Source of the DNA: Plasmopara viticola
Taxonomy: Eukaryota; Oomycota; Peronosporomycetes; Peronosporales; Peronosporaceae
DNA: 64,000 bases
NCBI GenBank assembly: GCA_001695595.3
Contig: MBPM02000046.1
Location: forward strand, 496,001 to 560,000
Reading direction: 5' to 3'
Of the stretch, positions 44,672 to 55,570 are shown in pieces (within the stretch, counting starts at the first letter, position 1; each line of letters begins with the position of its first letter). The notes beneath the pieces are model-generated. The model saw only the letters and a list, made by a program, of their open reading frames with translations, did not search any database and was not told where the DNA came from. A program made the position numbers and the translations under genes.

Positions 44672-45302
44672 TAGAGCCGCGTTACCCCCATTTCATTATA
44701 TATCCCCTATTTCATTATTTAACCCCATTTTTGTGATTGGCTAATAAAATAAATTACTGAGTTGGCTAAAACTCAGAGTTGGTATTTAGATGTTTGTGAC
44801 GCCACTTTCCTCTTAACCTCTTTTGCTGTTTACTTCACCATCCACAGTACGTTACATTCCTCACATTCACGCTCACATCCACATTCACACTCACACTCTT
44901 TCAAACAATTGCCCTCTCCTACGATCACTCATTCGCTCTTGAGACAATGACCATGTAACCATCTTCAACCGAAATGACCTATGCAACGATTGAACAGGCC
45001 AAGACCACGTTTCAATTGCAAGCACGGGCTTCTCAATATGAAACTGTCAGCACAAGGCTCTACACTCTCCCCTCGCGCAACTCTATACCTTTAAGATAAA
45101 AAATGAACGTTCGAGCAGTCTTCAAGAGTTAACAATACTCTATAGCGCGCATTATAGAAGAAAATCAATTAACTCGTGTTATGGATGGGAGTATTTAGAA
45201 TACCGAGCCCGAGTTTTAGCTAATCGATCGTTTAGATTATAAGCCAATCACAAAACTAAGAGATATATAATGAAATGGGGGGGGATGGATAACGCGGCTC
45301 TA
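44672..45302. mobile_element. MITE with ~120-bp terminal inverted repeats and TA duplication
   Basis: The element spans 44674-45300 (627 bp). The ends GAGCCGCGTTA (from 44674) and TAACGCGGCTC (to 45300) are exact inverted repeats next to TA on both sides. The inverted similarity continues inward through ATTTCATTATATATC, TTTTGTGATTGGCT and GCTAAAACTC..G to about 120 bp, with a ~22-bp insertion in the left arm. There is no coding capacity. TA duplications are typical of Tc1/mariner-type MITEs. The middle holds a CACATTCA-rich low-complexity run. The right end is 23 bp from the EMC5 start codon and the left end is 120 bp from the VPS9 start codon. Confidence 0.88.
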
Positions 45303-45323
45303 AAAGTTATCGAAATTGGACAG

Positions 45324-45854
45324 ATGGCGCTCCTCGGCAAGCTTCTGATCGTAGTAGGGGCATTATTACTCGTGCACGCCGGTTACTATTCAGTGCAGTG
45401 TACGCTTCTGTATTTCAGCCTTGAGACGCACTTCTTTCGTCTACTAACCGCAGTGATAATGCCTTTCGTAGATGAGTCGTATGTCAAGCTGACTGAGACA
45501 GCGGACGCACAAATGCCGCCCATCGAGGTACTTTATGATATTTTACTCCACAAAAAAGATTTTGCCTACAAGGCTTAATACATTAAGGTTGTGGCGGAGC
45601 TCGTGGCAGCCTTCATGATCTCGCTGGTGGGCGTTTTGCTCACATGTGGAGAGATCCTACCCATCCGGTCTAATGACGCCATGCAATCGAGGTATGTGCA
45701 GTCGATTGCATATAAAAATGAATCAGTATCACTTGCGAGACTAAAACTCGTGTCATTCCAACCAGGTCGCTGGCCTCTGTTATCTCGAGTCCCGACTTTC
45801 ACGTATTCAATCACCGCGGCCAAGCGCTACACAAGCGCGTCATGTGACAAATAA
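45324..45854 (+). CDS. EMC5: ER membrane protein complex subunit 5 (EMC5/MMGT1-like)
   Basis: Three exons: 45324-45399, 45472-45527 and 45588-45854. Intron 1 is 72 bp with an exact CTACTAAC branch site, intron 2 is 60 bp. The spliced product has 132 residues, the family length (human MMGT1 has 131). Key steps: a first membrane helix with LLLVHAGYYSVQ, the joined segment YESYVKLTETADAQMPPIEV (family pattern HA.YS..Q.R.Y.KLTE..D...P.D), and a second helix FMISLVGVLLTCGEI followed by LPIRS, with a hydrophilic C tail. EMC inserts tail-anchored and multipass proteins into the ER membrane; EMC5 is a core membrane subunit. The ATG at 45324 begins the hydrophobic helix directly. An in-frame ATG at 45270 lies inside the MITE. 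The C-terminal 35 residues are basic and not clearly conserved. Confidence 0.85.
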
Positions 45855-46013
45855 TCAACAAAGAAGAATGGAGGATATATTTCGACCGTACCCACTCCGT
45901 GAATGAGGTTCCAACGTGATGTCATTCATGATAAATATATATTTCCGTTCTATTTTCATAATTTAAATTAAGAATTAATTCGTGTTCTAGTTTCTAAAAA
46001 GCTCCACCTTTCG

Positions 46014-47520
46014 TCAATTGGACACAAGATTGAGGTCGTTGCCAATACTTTCCATCGTTTCCAAGTAAAAGCTATCGAGTTCGTGATCAATGTCCGTCAA
46101 TTTGTACTCATCCGTCAACGTTTCAAACTCCGGCGCGTGTTTCAACTCTCGTGCGTTCATGCAAATCGTTTTCGAGCACGACTTCGAGCCCAGCGAAGAA
46201 GGCACGGATGGCATTGGCCACGTCGAATTCAATGTCGACCGACTAAAACATTCGTCCACTGCTGCGGCAGCTGACCGTGGAGTCACGCTACCAGCAAAGA
46301 AGGAGCTACTTGAAAAGGGTGATTTGCGAGCGCTGAATAAAGAAGTTGTTGCCATCTGGTACACGTCATCGCCAGGGGTCCCCTCATCCAAGTTCGTTTG
46401 CTCTAAAAAGTAACTCAACCCTTCTTGTTCGACGCTATTTGTGCGAATCAGTCGAGGATGTTCCAATTTCTCATTTTGATTCTCATCCGACGATAGAGTG
46501 TTTTCCCCACTATCATTCGTCGATTGATTCGACGTGTGATCAAGCGGAACGTCCGCTAATCGTGGCGTTGGGATATCTAAAAACGTGTCTGCGTACCCTC
46601 CACCACTAGCCAAGTCGACATCTTGACCCCAAAGATGCCGCGTACTCATGGCAGGATCAAGCCGGTAATTCGAAGGCGTCCCCACACCTGGGAAACCTGG
46701 CGTGATGCTATAATCAAGATCAAAATCATCGAACGAAGCCGAGCCGTTATTTAATTTCCGACGAGGAGTGCGTGGCTTTGGGGCATCCACTTCTACGGCC
46801 AAGCAATACGTCGATCGCTTCTTCGACCCCGAGCCCGTCGAGCATTTCGACCTGCTTTTTTCCTTTCTACTTATCTCTTTGGAAGTAAGAGGAAAGTCTC
46901 CATCCAGTGATGAAGAAATAAGCTGCGAGAACGACGGCGACTCAAGCTCAAAACAATCCAGCCCCCGAAATAGCATAGACGGCGGTCCATAATTTTGGCC
47001 ATCACCTTCACTCAGTGCAATGTGACTATCAACAATTAAGCCGGAAGACATGGCGGCAATTTGACTATTGCACGCGTTGTTGTGAGCGAGAAACGTCTTT
47101 TCGTAAGCAAGTTGCGCGGCGTTCCGATTCTTCGCAGCACGTGACGCGGCGCTGCGACTGCGGCTGTTTTTTTTCACAGTGCTGCTTCTATTGTTGCTAT
47201 GGGACCTGGTAGTAGACTGTAGACTTATAGCGGATGGATTGCCATTGCCAATCGGTGCCCCTGTGCCTTCTGCTGCTGCTGATCGTTTCTTTTGCAAGTT
47301 TGCCATCCATTGATTCCGAATCGCATTCCCTGGTGAAGATGCTTCTTCAGCTTCCAGCATCTGAGTCTAAAACCCTTGTAAGTCATATCACTTAGATCGA
47401 GCATGCTTTTGATGTTACGTTGCGTACCCGATGAGCGACGGAAATTGGCGACAAAAGAATCGGAGCCGGACGCGAGGCTCCATTCAGACAAGGAGAGCTC
47501 TCGGTAGCAGTGGCCATCAT
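46014..47520 (-). CDS. Serine-rich protein of unknown function, two exons
   Basis: Exon 2 is 46014-47360 and exon 1 is 47428-47520, with a 67-bp intron 47361-47427 (donor CGG|GTACGC, acceptor ACTCAG|ATG, phase 0). Product about 479 residues. It opens MMATATESSPCLNGASRPAP and has a basic tract near residues 85-115 (KKNSRSRSAASRAAKNRNAA) that could bind nucleic acid or act as a nuclear signal. Long serine/threonine/aspartate stretches and SP/TP sites (TPRRKLN, ITPGFPGVGTP) follow, with an acidic C terminus (LTDEYKLTDIDHELDSFYLE). There is no leucine zipper, so bZIP is not supported. It looks like a disordered regulatory or phosphoprotein. It is tail-to-tail with EMC5, 159 bp apart. The exon 2 ATG at 47360 is an alternative start. 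Confidence 0.65.
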
Positions 47521-49067
47521 TCTAATCTCGTACTTTTCCAAAAAAATTCGGTGCAGTAGAGACGATGAGTTCAAATGTGAGGCTTGGACTAGCTTAATCA
47601 GGTCATTCCAAGCTCGAGGATGCCAATGGGAAGTTTCGTGTGGTGCGTCCCAACTGGTAGACCATGAGCACTGAGTGCTTTCAAACTGAGTCGTTTTTGA
47701 AACGACTTATAAGGGAGAACCTTGACCACATGTTCAACTCAAGTGTATCGAGTTGGCTGGCCGATCAGTTTCGATGCCTCAGCGACCGTTGAGACGAGTT
47801 ATTCCGACATGGGGGTATCACTGGAACGGAGGACGGCTCACCATCCTACCTCTCTTTTAAAATATTCCGTGGCTTCTCATGGCTAAAGTCGGTTAACACT
47901 AAACGGTACTTTGTTGCCGGTCATAGGCTGAGATTGCACAACCCGTTAAGAGTGCAAAGACGAACATCAAGTCGCAGCAACAGATCCGTTGTCGGCGTAC
48001 GGTTGCCGTTCTTGAAGCCGTTGCTAATGCCGCTAGATGCCTTGAATAAACGTTATCTCACCATTCTTCAAAATCTGTCCAAAACGCCACAGCACAATAT
48101 TAATGGTGCTGTGACGAGTACATTGTTGCTGCTTTTTATGACTTGTTCAATTTATTGCTACATTTCTTTGCCCTAATTTAATTAAACATACATAGTAGTA
48201 AATTGTAGTAAAATTTGCATGTTTATTTTGTACTTGAGATTAGTATCGTTGTTACGAACCGAGTTCTTAGACTCTCGATCATTTCGTCGATGATTAGGTT
48301 CCTCATCTGATTTCGAGGTGAAGTTCATCTGACTGTCTTTCCATTTTCAGTCCTTTCGCTTTTGAGATGTGCTCTCATACCTGTGGCCATGTGTTAAAAT
48401 GCAAAGGCATCTGCACAGGTGTGTGGTTCATCTGAAAACGGTACACTGAGACTGACGCTGATGTAACGAATAGTGGGAATTACTCATAAACACTTTGAGT
48501 AGATAGCTTAAAAACTTGTAATCTACTTGCTAACTTTTTCTGCCTTCTTCTCCACAAACCATCGTACCACCAAAAATAATAGAAGAAAGCAACATACTGA
48601 CCATGAATCTAAGCGTGCTAAAGGCCTTTTGACTTTTATGAACTCCTTCCACTAGAAGCACAGGTTGAGGATGGCTCTTGCAAGAAAGAATTTGCTCTTG
48701 CTCACCCTTGTGCTAAAGCTTGAGAGCGACATTTTGGGGGCGTGGTAACGACGCCAAGGCGCAAAGCATCACTGCATATAGCATCATAGCATAGGGTATC
48801 AAGCTTCAGTATCAACCACAATTTGGTCTGCTACTCGAGCTGTGGAATCGTTGGGAGCGTTCTGGGGCTTTTATAGCCACTCCATGCATCTTAACCAAGC
48901 GACGATAACACGCCGTCTCTAATAGGTAAAGATGGAGGACGATCGACCATGTCAGAGCTTTTTAAATGATGGTCAACCTTATATACTTACGGAGCCAGCT
49001 GATGAATCGAGACAGCTGGTGATGTTTCTATGCATCCTTCTATCAGAGTATAAGCTAATTTCAATTA
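47521..49067. other. No gene recognised
   Basis: The upstream region of the serine-rich gene, then 47934-48176 plus, a lone 80-codon frame with a hydrophobic tail and no motif. Nothing else. Confidence 0.4.
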
Positions 49068-49403
49068 TTATGAAGAATGCGAAGGAATAGTAGCCAAGTT
49101 GAAGTTACTGGAAGACAAAGCAAATGCGCTATTGGTGGACAAAGTGTTGAGCGTAGCTTGAGCGAGAAATGTTAGCGCTGGTTGTGTGTTATTTGAAGCA
49201 GAAGCAGCGCGCAATTCGCCCCGGCAGGTGGCAGCAGAGTTTACATATGCGTCCTCGCCCACGTCGACGTGCTCGTCGCTGTCAATGTCCCCGCCGTCCA
49301 GTTTTAACGACGGCACTTGTTTCTCAGCTGCGTATGCAACAGAGTGATGCAGTATGTTGAGGCAAACCGTCCGTGAGAGCTTTGGCTCACTCGATTGGGA
49401 CAC
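49068..49403 (-). CDS. Possible C-terminal exon of an unknown protein
   Basis: A minus-strand frame of 111 codons without an ATG at its head, rich in Ala/Ser/Asn with an acidic patch (DGGDIDSDEHVDVGEDAYV), ending SSNFNLATIPSHSS. A second frame lies directly upstream (49387-49635), which could be an earlier exon, but no convincing splice join was found. No known domain. Confidence 0.25.
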   Translation of the reverse strand: MSQSSEPKLSRTVCLNILHHSVAYAAEKQVPSLKLDGGDIDSDEHVDVGEDAYVNSAATCRGELRAASASNNTQPALTFLAQATLNTLSTNSAFALSSSNFNLATIPSHSS

Positions 49404-50759
49404 CTTCCAAGACCAACCTAATTAAGATAATAAAGATACAGCGTGCTGCGTACGGTATGCTGATAAACGGAGAAGCTATACGGGTAGAGTCCGAAGGATA
49501 ATGACAGTAAGCCATCATCAATGAATTAAAGTTGCATGTGCTAGAACTGGATTTTACTTTTACGATGAAATCGATTGTTACTTTTGGACAACTTTTCGCA
49601 CTTTGTGATAGCTTACTCCATAAAGGGAGAATCAAGTGGGCATTTGGACGAGAAGATATACAGGCGCTAGAACAAAACTAATGGGGAGGGATGCAATGTC
49701 TGTGGTCCGACAATGAAACGAAATGTATGTCGCTAAAGCTTTTGCCAAAACGCTATCATGCCTCATCGCATCGTGCTGTATAGTTCTCAAGTGAGAGGAG
49801 TCCTGAGCGCGTCCTCCATTTGATAGTCATAAAAGGCGCTTATCAGAATGTGCTGCGAGAGAGTGTCCGCGAGATGGTGGACTGTTAAAGTGGAATGAGA
49901 AACATTTGCTTTATCGTATCACTTTTCTATCGTGTTTTGCACAAATGAATCTGTCAATGGTGTCACACCATTTTTTGTTCAAGCCTAATGCTGCACTACG
50001 CAGTTCTTGGTTAATCAAAATGTACATCTTCGGTGCTAAGGCGGGTTGAGTGAGTCCATATCTTAGCATTATAAATAAAGCACATATAAAAATGTTAAAT
50101 TCGAAGATTTGCTCATGCCTTATTGATGTCCTCTTAAACCGCCTTATCTGGCAAAAAGTATGAGTTGACCTATTTTTATGACCACCGCTTTATGTATGTA
50201 AATGGCTCTAAAGGCCTTTTCAAGTTCTACCATGAAAAATAGCATCCAGCTAAGCAGATACGGCGAAAAAAAGCTCGAGGGCAGTCGTGTCTTCGACCGC
50301 ATCTGTCCCGACACTTACAATAGCATGTAGCTGATTTTCATGATTACCCATGGACTTGCCTTCTATAAATTTTACTCGTTAAAGACAAGACACCCTGCGG
50401 TAATCGATGGTGCCAGGCAAACCTTATTTAGACCGATGATCCAATGGGATGTTTCGTGTCTAAATGTGACAAAACAGTCATACATTGACGCACCAACTAT
50501 GACCTTTACGCTTTGCATAGAGCCGTATTTATAGGAACAAAACTAGTTCCGCTTCGCATGCGTCAGAAGAATGGCGCCGCGAGTCCTTCTACCCTGGACT
50601 GATTAAGCTACGCAAGTGCTATCTACTGTTTTCCCAGCGCAGATCTATTGAGTCATTACACCATCTTTTACAAGCAATAGTGCAACTAAGGCGGACGATA
50701 GACCAAGTATCTCAATTGGTTTGACATCAGAATACTTTAAAGTTGCCAATTACATGGTC
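49404..50759. other. No gene recognised
   Basis: Short frames only. 50340-50534 plus is a 64-codon frame without motif. Confidence 0.4.
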
Positions 50760-50990
50760 CGGAGAGTACCTGAGCAATGGTCGTCCGACACAGTGTGGAA
50801 GACATGATTGGCTTAAAGACAAGGCAGAATGTATGAAGACCTACATGTGCGCATGAAGTGACACGTAGGCCACAGAGTGATAATTGTAGAAAGTAGAATT
50901 CGCTGCAAGCCGTTTCTGGCATTGTTGGCTTCAAACCGAATAAAAGACCGACCACTGCGCGTGGAGTGGCACGTCAGCCACTGAGCTATA
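50760..50990 (-). repeat. Possible dimeric tRNA-derived SINE relic
   Basis: On the minus strand, TAGCTCAGTGG (50988-50978) matches a Pol III A-box and GGTTTGAAGCC (50937-50927) is two changes from the B-box GGTTCGAATCC. The spacing is about 40 bp, as in tRNAs. A second, more diverged unit in the same orientation lies at about 50885-50800 (CTCTGTGGCCTACGTGTCAC..TTTAAGCC). The tRNA clover-leaf is not complete, so this is not a tRNA gene. No target duplication was found. Confidence 0.45.
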
Positions 50991-53083
50991 CTCACAGACA
51001 AAGTTACTTGTTTCAACTATGAGCAGCGATGGTGACTTTTAGCCCAAATACAAATGCTCGTGACACTTCAGACCCGCAATACCCAATGTAGATTAGATTT
51101 TGTATGTGGATCTACTGCTAAATAACGCATGTTGTCTTACACCTAGATCCATAAAAAAAATTAAGCAAAGTAATCTGTCTTTCTGAGCAGTGACAATGTC
51201 ATGTTAAAAGTGTGTGTCTGTAATCCCTCTAAATGAGATCGAAGGACCCTTTAGCTAGGCTTTGAGATCATAATGTCCAGCTAATTTTACACTTACATCG
51301 ACAAATGAATTTATTAATGTTCTTGACCAAAGTTTTCAGAATGCAATTAGGCTTAATAAATTTTTGCTTAACTACAGTGCTATGCCCTGTAAATCTTTTG
51401 TTCATTTTTCTAAGATAATAGATAGCATTCGATTTTCTTTAATTGCATTACGAGCTCTTTGCTTTTTCATCGGCCACCTAGCTTAAATAGTCAAGGCAAG
51501 CCCTCCATTTTTAAAAAGGGTGTGCAAATCCAGACTTTGTCATCGGTGTACGTCACCGCAACTGATAGAGATTGGAATTTTAGGTCAGCTAAAGACCGCT
51601 GAACGGAAGCATCTCATTCACTACTTGAAACTACCGGTCATGAAATGCGCAGAGTATACGGCTTGACCGATAAGTCTTCGGCGCTTTTGTGGTCCAGCTA
51701 GACCACGCGTCCCTGAGCACTGTAGTTTCCCCAACGAATGTCAAGACATGTCATTCTGAAAGGAATGCATAGTTTGCGCTTGTCAGAGACCAAGCAAGCT
51801 TGATGTGCTCGTTGGCGCACCTTTATGCACCCCAAACTATAGGTTTAGCAGATTTGGACGGTCTAGCCCGAAGCGTAGCCCGTAACAACGAAGATGTATA
51901 TGCTGAGTATGATATACTTCAGGCGGTACATAATGACTCGAAAAGGGGCTAATAAGCAACAGAGCTAATGCTCAAGTTTTGCTGTATAATGGTGTATAAT
52001 TGAGTGGCTGAGTATGCGGAGGCTTGCAAGACCTGCCAAATTGGCAAACTCGCGGCTCACACTTCAGATCTTACGCATATTTTATCGGGTTTGACGGATT
52101 GCTGAAAATAAGAAGCCTTGACGATATTTTTAGTCTGTCAAATATTGGTGTATAGTGCATTTAAAACCCGCTTAGCCAGTGTCGCCAGGGTATATCATTG
52201 AAGTTTACAACAGATAACAATTTAGTGATTCATATTTTTGACAGATTTATTTTGCCTTGCCGCAACGTCTAATAACATAAGTGTTCATGGCGGATACTTT
52301 TTTCTTTTTTAATACGAACAGAATTTTTAATCATGCGCAGCCGGTTCAAATATTAATGAGGTGTCGGCCAGGCGACACAAACATGCATCGTTATGTAACT
52401 CCTCTGGAACAGATCTCGAGCTCAAAACATAGAAAATTGGCGGTCCCCTACAAGTGCTATACATATTCTCGGTAATCTACTCAAATACACAAAATCATGC
52501 AATATAGGGTATATGCAAATCACGCTGACTTTCTTTTGTAGTAGGAAGTGCTTGTTTTTTACTACTAGAGCAGTATGGTAGATGTGGCTCTTCTCATAAG
52601 GCATTTTCTTTCGCAAGCACTTAGGACAGGAGGACGGAAGTCTTGAAACAGGAAACGATATCTTACAAGATAAAAAGCCAAAATTGTATTACAAGAGACA
52701 GCAGAAACGTGAGACCAGATAAATTGACATGAGCTAAGCTTTAATACTTTCTATGAATTAAAATCCTGCAAAGTAAATGACCTACAACCATCATCTAATA
52801 GTATAAGTAAGTAGTAGTCATTAGATCATGTGCTGCTTTTTACTGGAGATTTCAACAAAAGATTGCACCTGAGCCATTCTTGCGTCATAGTGCAAAAATG
52901 AGACGTCCGAGAGCCCGGTTCGATGTCTCAATTGCTTCAGCGAAAAAGTTCGGTCCTATCATCTTGCTATCCTTATATCTCGACGAATTCATTGACAATT
53001 TCCCCTGCAGCACTAAAATCTATAGCATCAGCAAATAGGATGGATTGTTGTGTTCCTTGTTGTTTCCATCGGATAGATAGTTT
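50991..53083. other. No gene recognised
   Basis: AT-rich intergenic sequence with short frames without motif (for example 52281-52475 plus). Confidence 0.4.
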
Positions 53084-54490
53084 GTGAACTTCAAAGAACA
53101 AGACGACAGTCGTATTTTTGCACTAAGAAAATTCGCCTGCACGTTGGGTGAGGATCCGGCTAGCTTTAGATTCAAAAATCTGTATTTATACCCAAATATT
53201 GCAAATACCTTTCAAAAAGCCGAGCTTTCGTGTTTGAAATTCTATCAATCAAAAGTTGGTGGTTCCTGGAGCACGACAGGCACGAATATGAGTTTCAATG
53301 CTGAGGCATAAGGATATTAACTGTATCATTGTCGTTCCTGCCCCAAATGCAAAATTATTAATGCACACATAATTTTGAATCTATTTTAGAATTAAAAAAA
53401 TGATTGCAATTAATCCTTGTTGGCTTTACGCTCACGCAAATAGACTGTTTATTTGTACAAGCACGAAGGTGTGTGAATGGACAGAATTACTATCCCTGTT
53501 CTATTCACGTGCTGTTTTGACAGCTCGGAGAACTCGCTGGCTTATATGAAATCAAGGAGGTGACTGCATTTGCTGATGCCAAGCAATCGGAATTTGTCCC
53601 AGCGTCTAGCTCATTTAGAAGTAGTGGACTCAAGCAACGGCGACTCGGTTGCGTTTACTGTAAGGTTCAAGACGATGAAATTTTACCAAAAAAAATCTGA
53701 CTTATTCATACCATTTTTCTGTTTTTTCTTGAATAAATTCTTGTCATAATCAGATCATTCTGCTTGGCAGTCCTAAGCTGCACAAAGCAGGGCGGAGATA
53801 CTCGCTCTTATCGACATCATCGAGTTGTAGTAGCATGCAGCCAATAAATGGTCTGAAGCGTAAATTCGTAGGGCCTACACAGCCAGCGATGTACATATGC
53901 AAAAAATTGGCGGCCACTTACAAAGATCTAAAGTATCTCTGCCTTACGTATCCGTCTGCCAATTTTATATTTACAGGTTTTGGTCATAATGACTTTAAAA
54001 CTTGCCTTAGGTCGCAAAATTGAATTCGTACAGCTGACTGTCATGAAAGGAGTGTCTATGGACGTACACGTTGTCAAAGTATGTCTGAGTAAATAGCCAC
54101 AATAAAGGAAAATGGTGTTCAAACGCTCAACACTCTTGTGGCATCGCTATAGCATACCGTTAGGCGTAGTCAATGTCATGAGTCTTCAGGCATAGCAAAT
54201 ACCTGGTGAAGGCTGTGAGCTCTTAATTGTCGACCATACTTGGAGCCCAAAGCGAAGTAAACATTCTATTCGACGTAATTCAAGACACCGTGCGAAAACG
54301 CATGACAATCGTTCCGACTGTGGAGGTCATGTATTGGTTGGCCAAAGACCTCCATCTTCACCTCAAGGGGCTGAAGTTGTGAATAGACCTTAGTACCAAT
54401 TTTGAGAGCTCTATTGAGCGTGTACACTCTGTCGTGCACAATGTGCTCAAGTATAAAGTTGAGGCGAGAGCGGCTTTCACCGGTGCTTCT
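53084..54490 (+). pseudogene. Decayed multi-part gene of unknown family
   Basis: Successive coding-like stretches in the same direction: 53084-53311 (DDSRIFALRKFACTLGEDPA, then KFYQSKVGG), 53521-53700 (LGELAGLYEIKEVTAFADAK), 53835-54020 (QPINGLKRKFVGPTQPAMYI), about 54005-54090 (GRKIEFVQLTVMKGVSMDVH), and 54235-54375 (VNILFDVIQDTVRKRMTIVP, then VMYWLAKDLHLHLKG). They are separated by stops and frame changes and no splice chain fits. The family is not recognised. The regular spacing on one strand argues for one ancient gene or element. Confidence 0.35.
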
Positions 54491-55570
54491 TGATGGCCAA
54501 GGTCAGCAGCATTCTCGTGTGTAAACCATTGTCAAGCAAAAGATTTTAGTGCCAAGAGCTTCCGGTTGTTATGTCGCTTTACAAAACTTGTAAGATTTTC
54601 TAGACCTACTCCGGAATGACTGCGCGAAGGTCACTGCGATCTGGATGTTTATACGAGGTCTTAATTGTTCTGCTGCACGTCGAAATAACTCAACTTTTGC
54701 GCTCGGACCTTAAGTTTCCAGCACCTGACTCCGTATTATACCAAAGAAAGGGTGAGTTGGATTCAATACACCAACTTTAATTAATGTACTAGGAGCTTAG
54801 AAGTGTCTAATATGATGTGATTTTGGCTTACAAAGCTGTGATAATTTACCCAATCCCATTGAATGCTTATAAAAAGATAAGAGTTAGGCATAGCCATGCG
54901 TTTTACTCCCCAAGTAAAATACTTTTGCAGGATTTGGTGCGGTGATAAAACTACGAGCATAGACGTCATCGTTTTCAGATCCTTCTTTACACTTTTGGTG
55001 GTATATCCCGAATTTCACAGCTTCCGTGCTACGGCACCGTCCTTAACAAAATACTCGTCTGGGATGCAGAATATCGCCTAATGAAGGCTTTAAGCGATGG
55101 AACAGCGCCACAAGACCTGGCTTCTCGATTTTGTGTAAATTGACAGGTACGTACCATCCGAGAAACTATTTTACCATTCGCAAGGCTTAAGAAGCAAAGA
55201 TCAAAGCTATATTTTGTTCCATGCTCATGCTCTAAGAACAGGGAGCGCTTTACGACTGTTGTTTACGTGCGCATGGTGTTGGCTTAGTTCGAATTTATCG
55301 TTATAATACGAGGCAGACCACTCGCTCGTGGCACGATGTATTCAGCCTCCAGCCAAATGATGTCATGTCAATGACTCGCGTACAGCGCAAGCGGGTCATT
55401 GACAAAGCTGAAGACTGTCCAAATTGGCTTTTTTACGGATAATGTAGCAAATCAAATAGAGGTGCACGATGTGATGCAATTTTGAACGCTGTGCATATAG
55501 TGATAGTAATGTTCATTTGATCAGCGACCTTGGAATTAGTGATTTATATACAATGTTTCCATTTGACAAG
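54491..55570. other. No gene recognised
   Basis: A few further short coding-like plus-strand bits (near 55050-55130) may belong to the decayed gene on the left. Confidence 0.35.

Noticed and set aside
44850..44900. CACATTCA-rich run that might be a tandem regulatory or telomere-like array
   Set aside because: Irregular low-complexity sequence inside the MITE; no constant unit.
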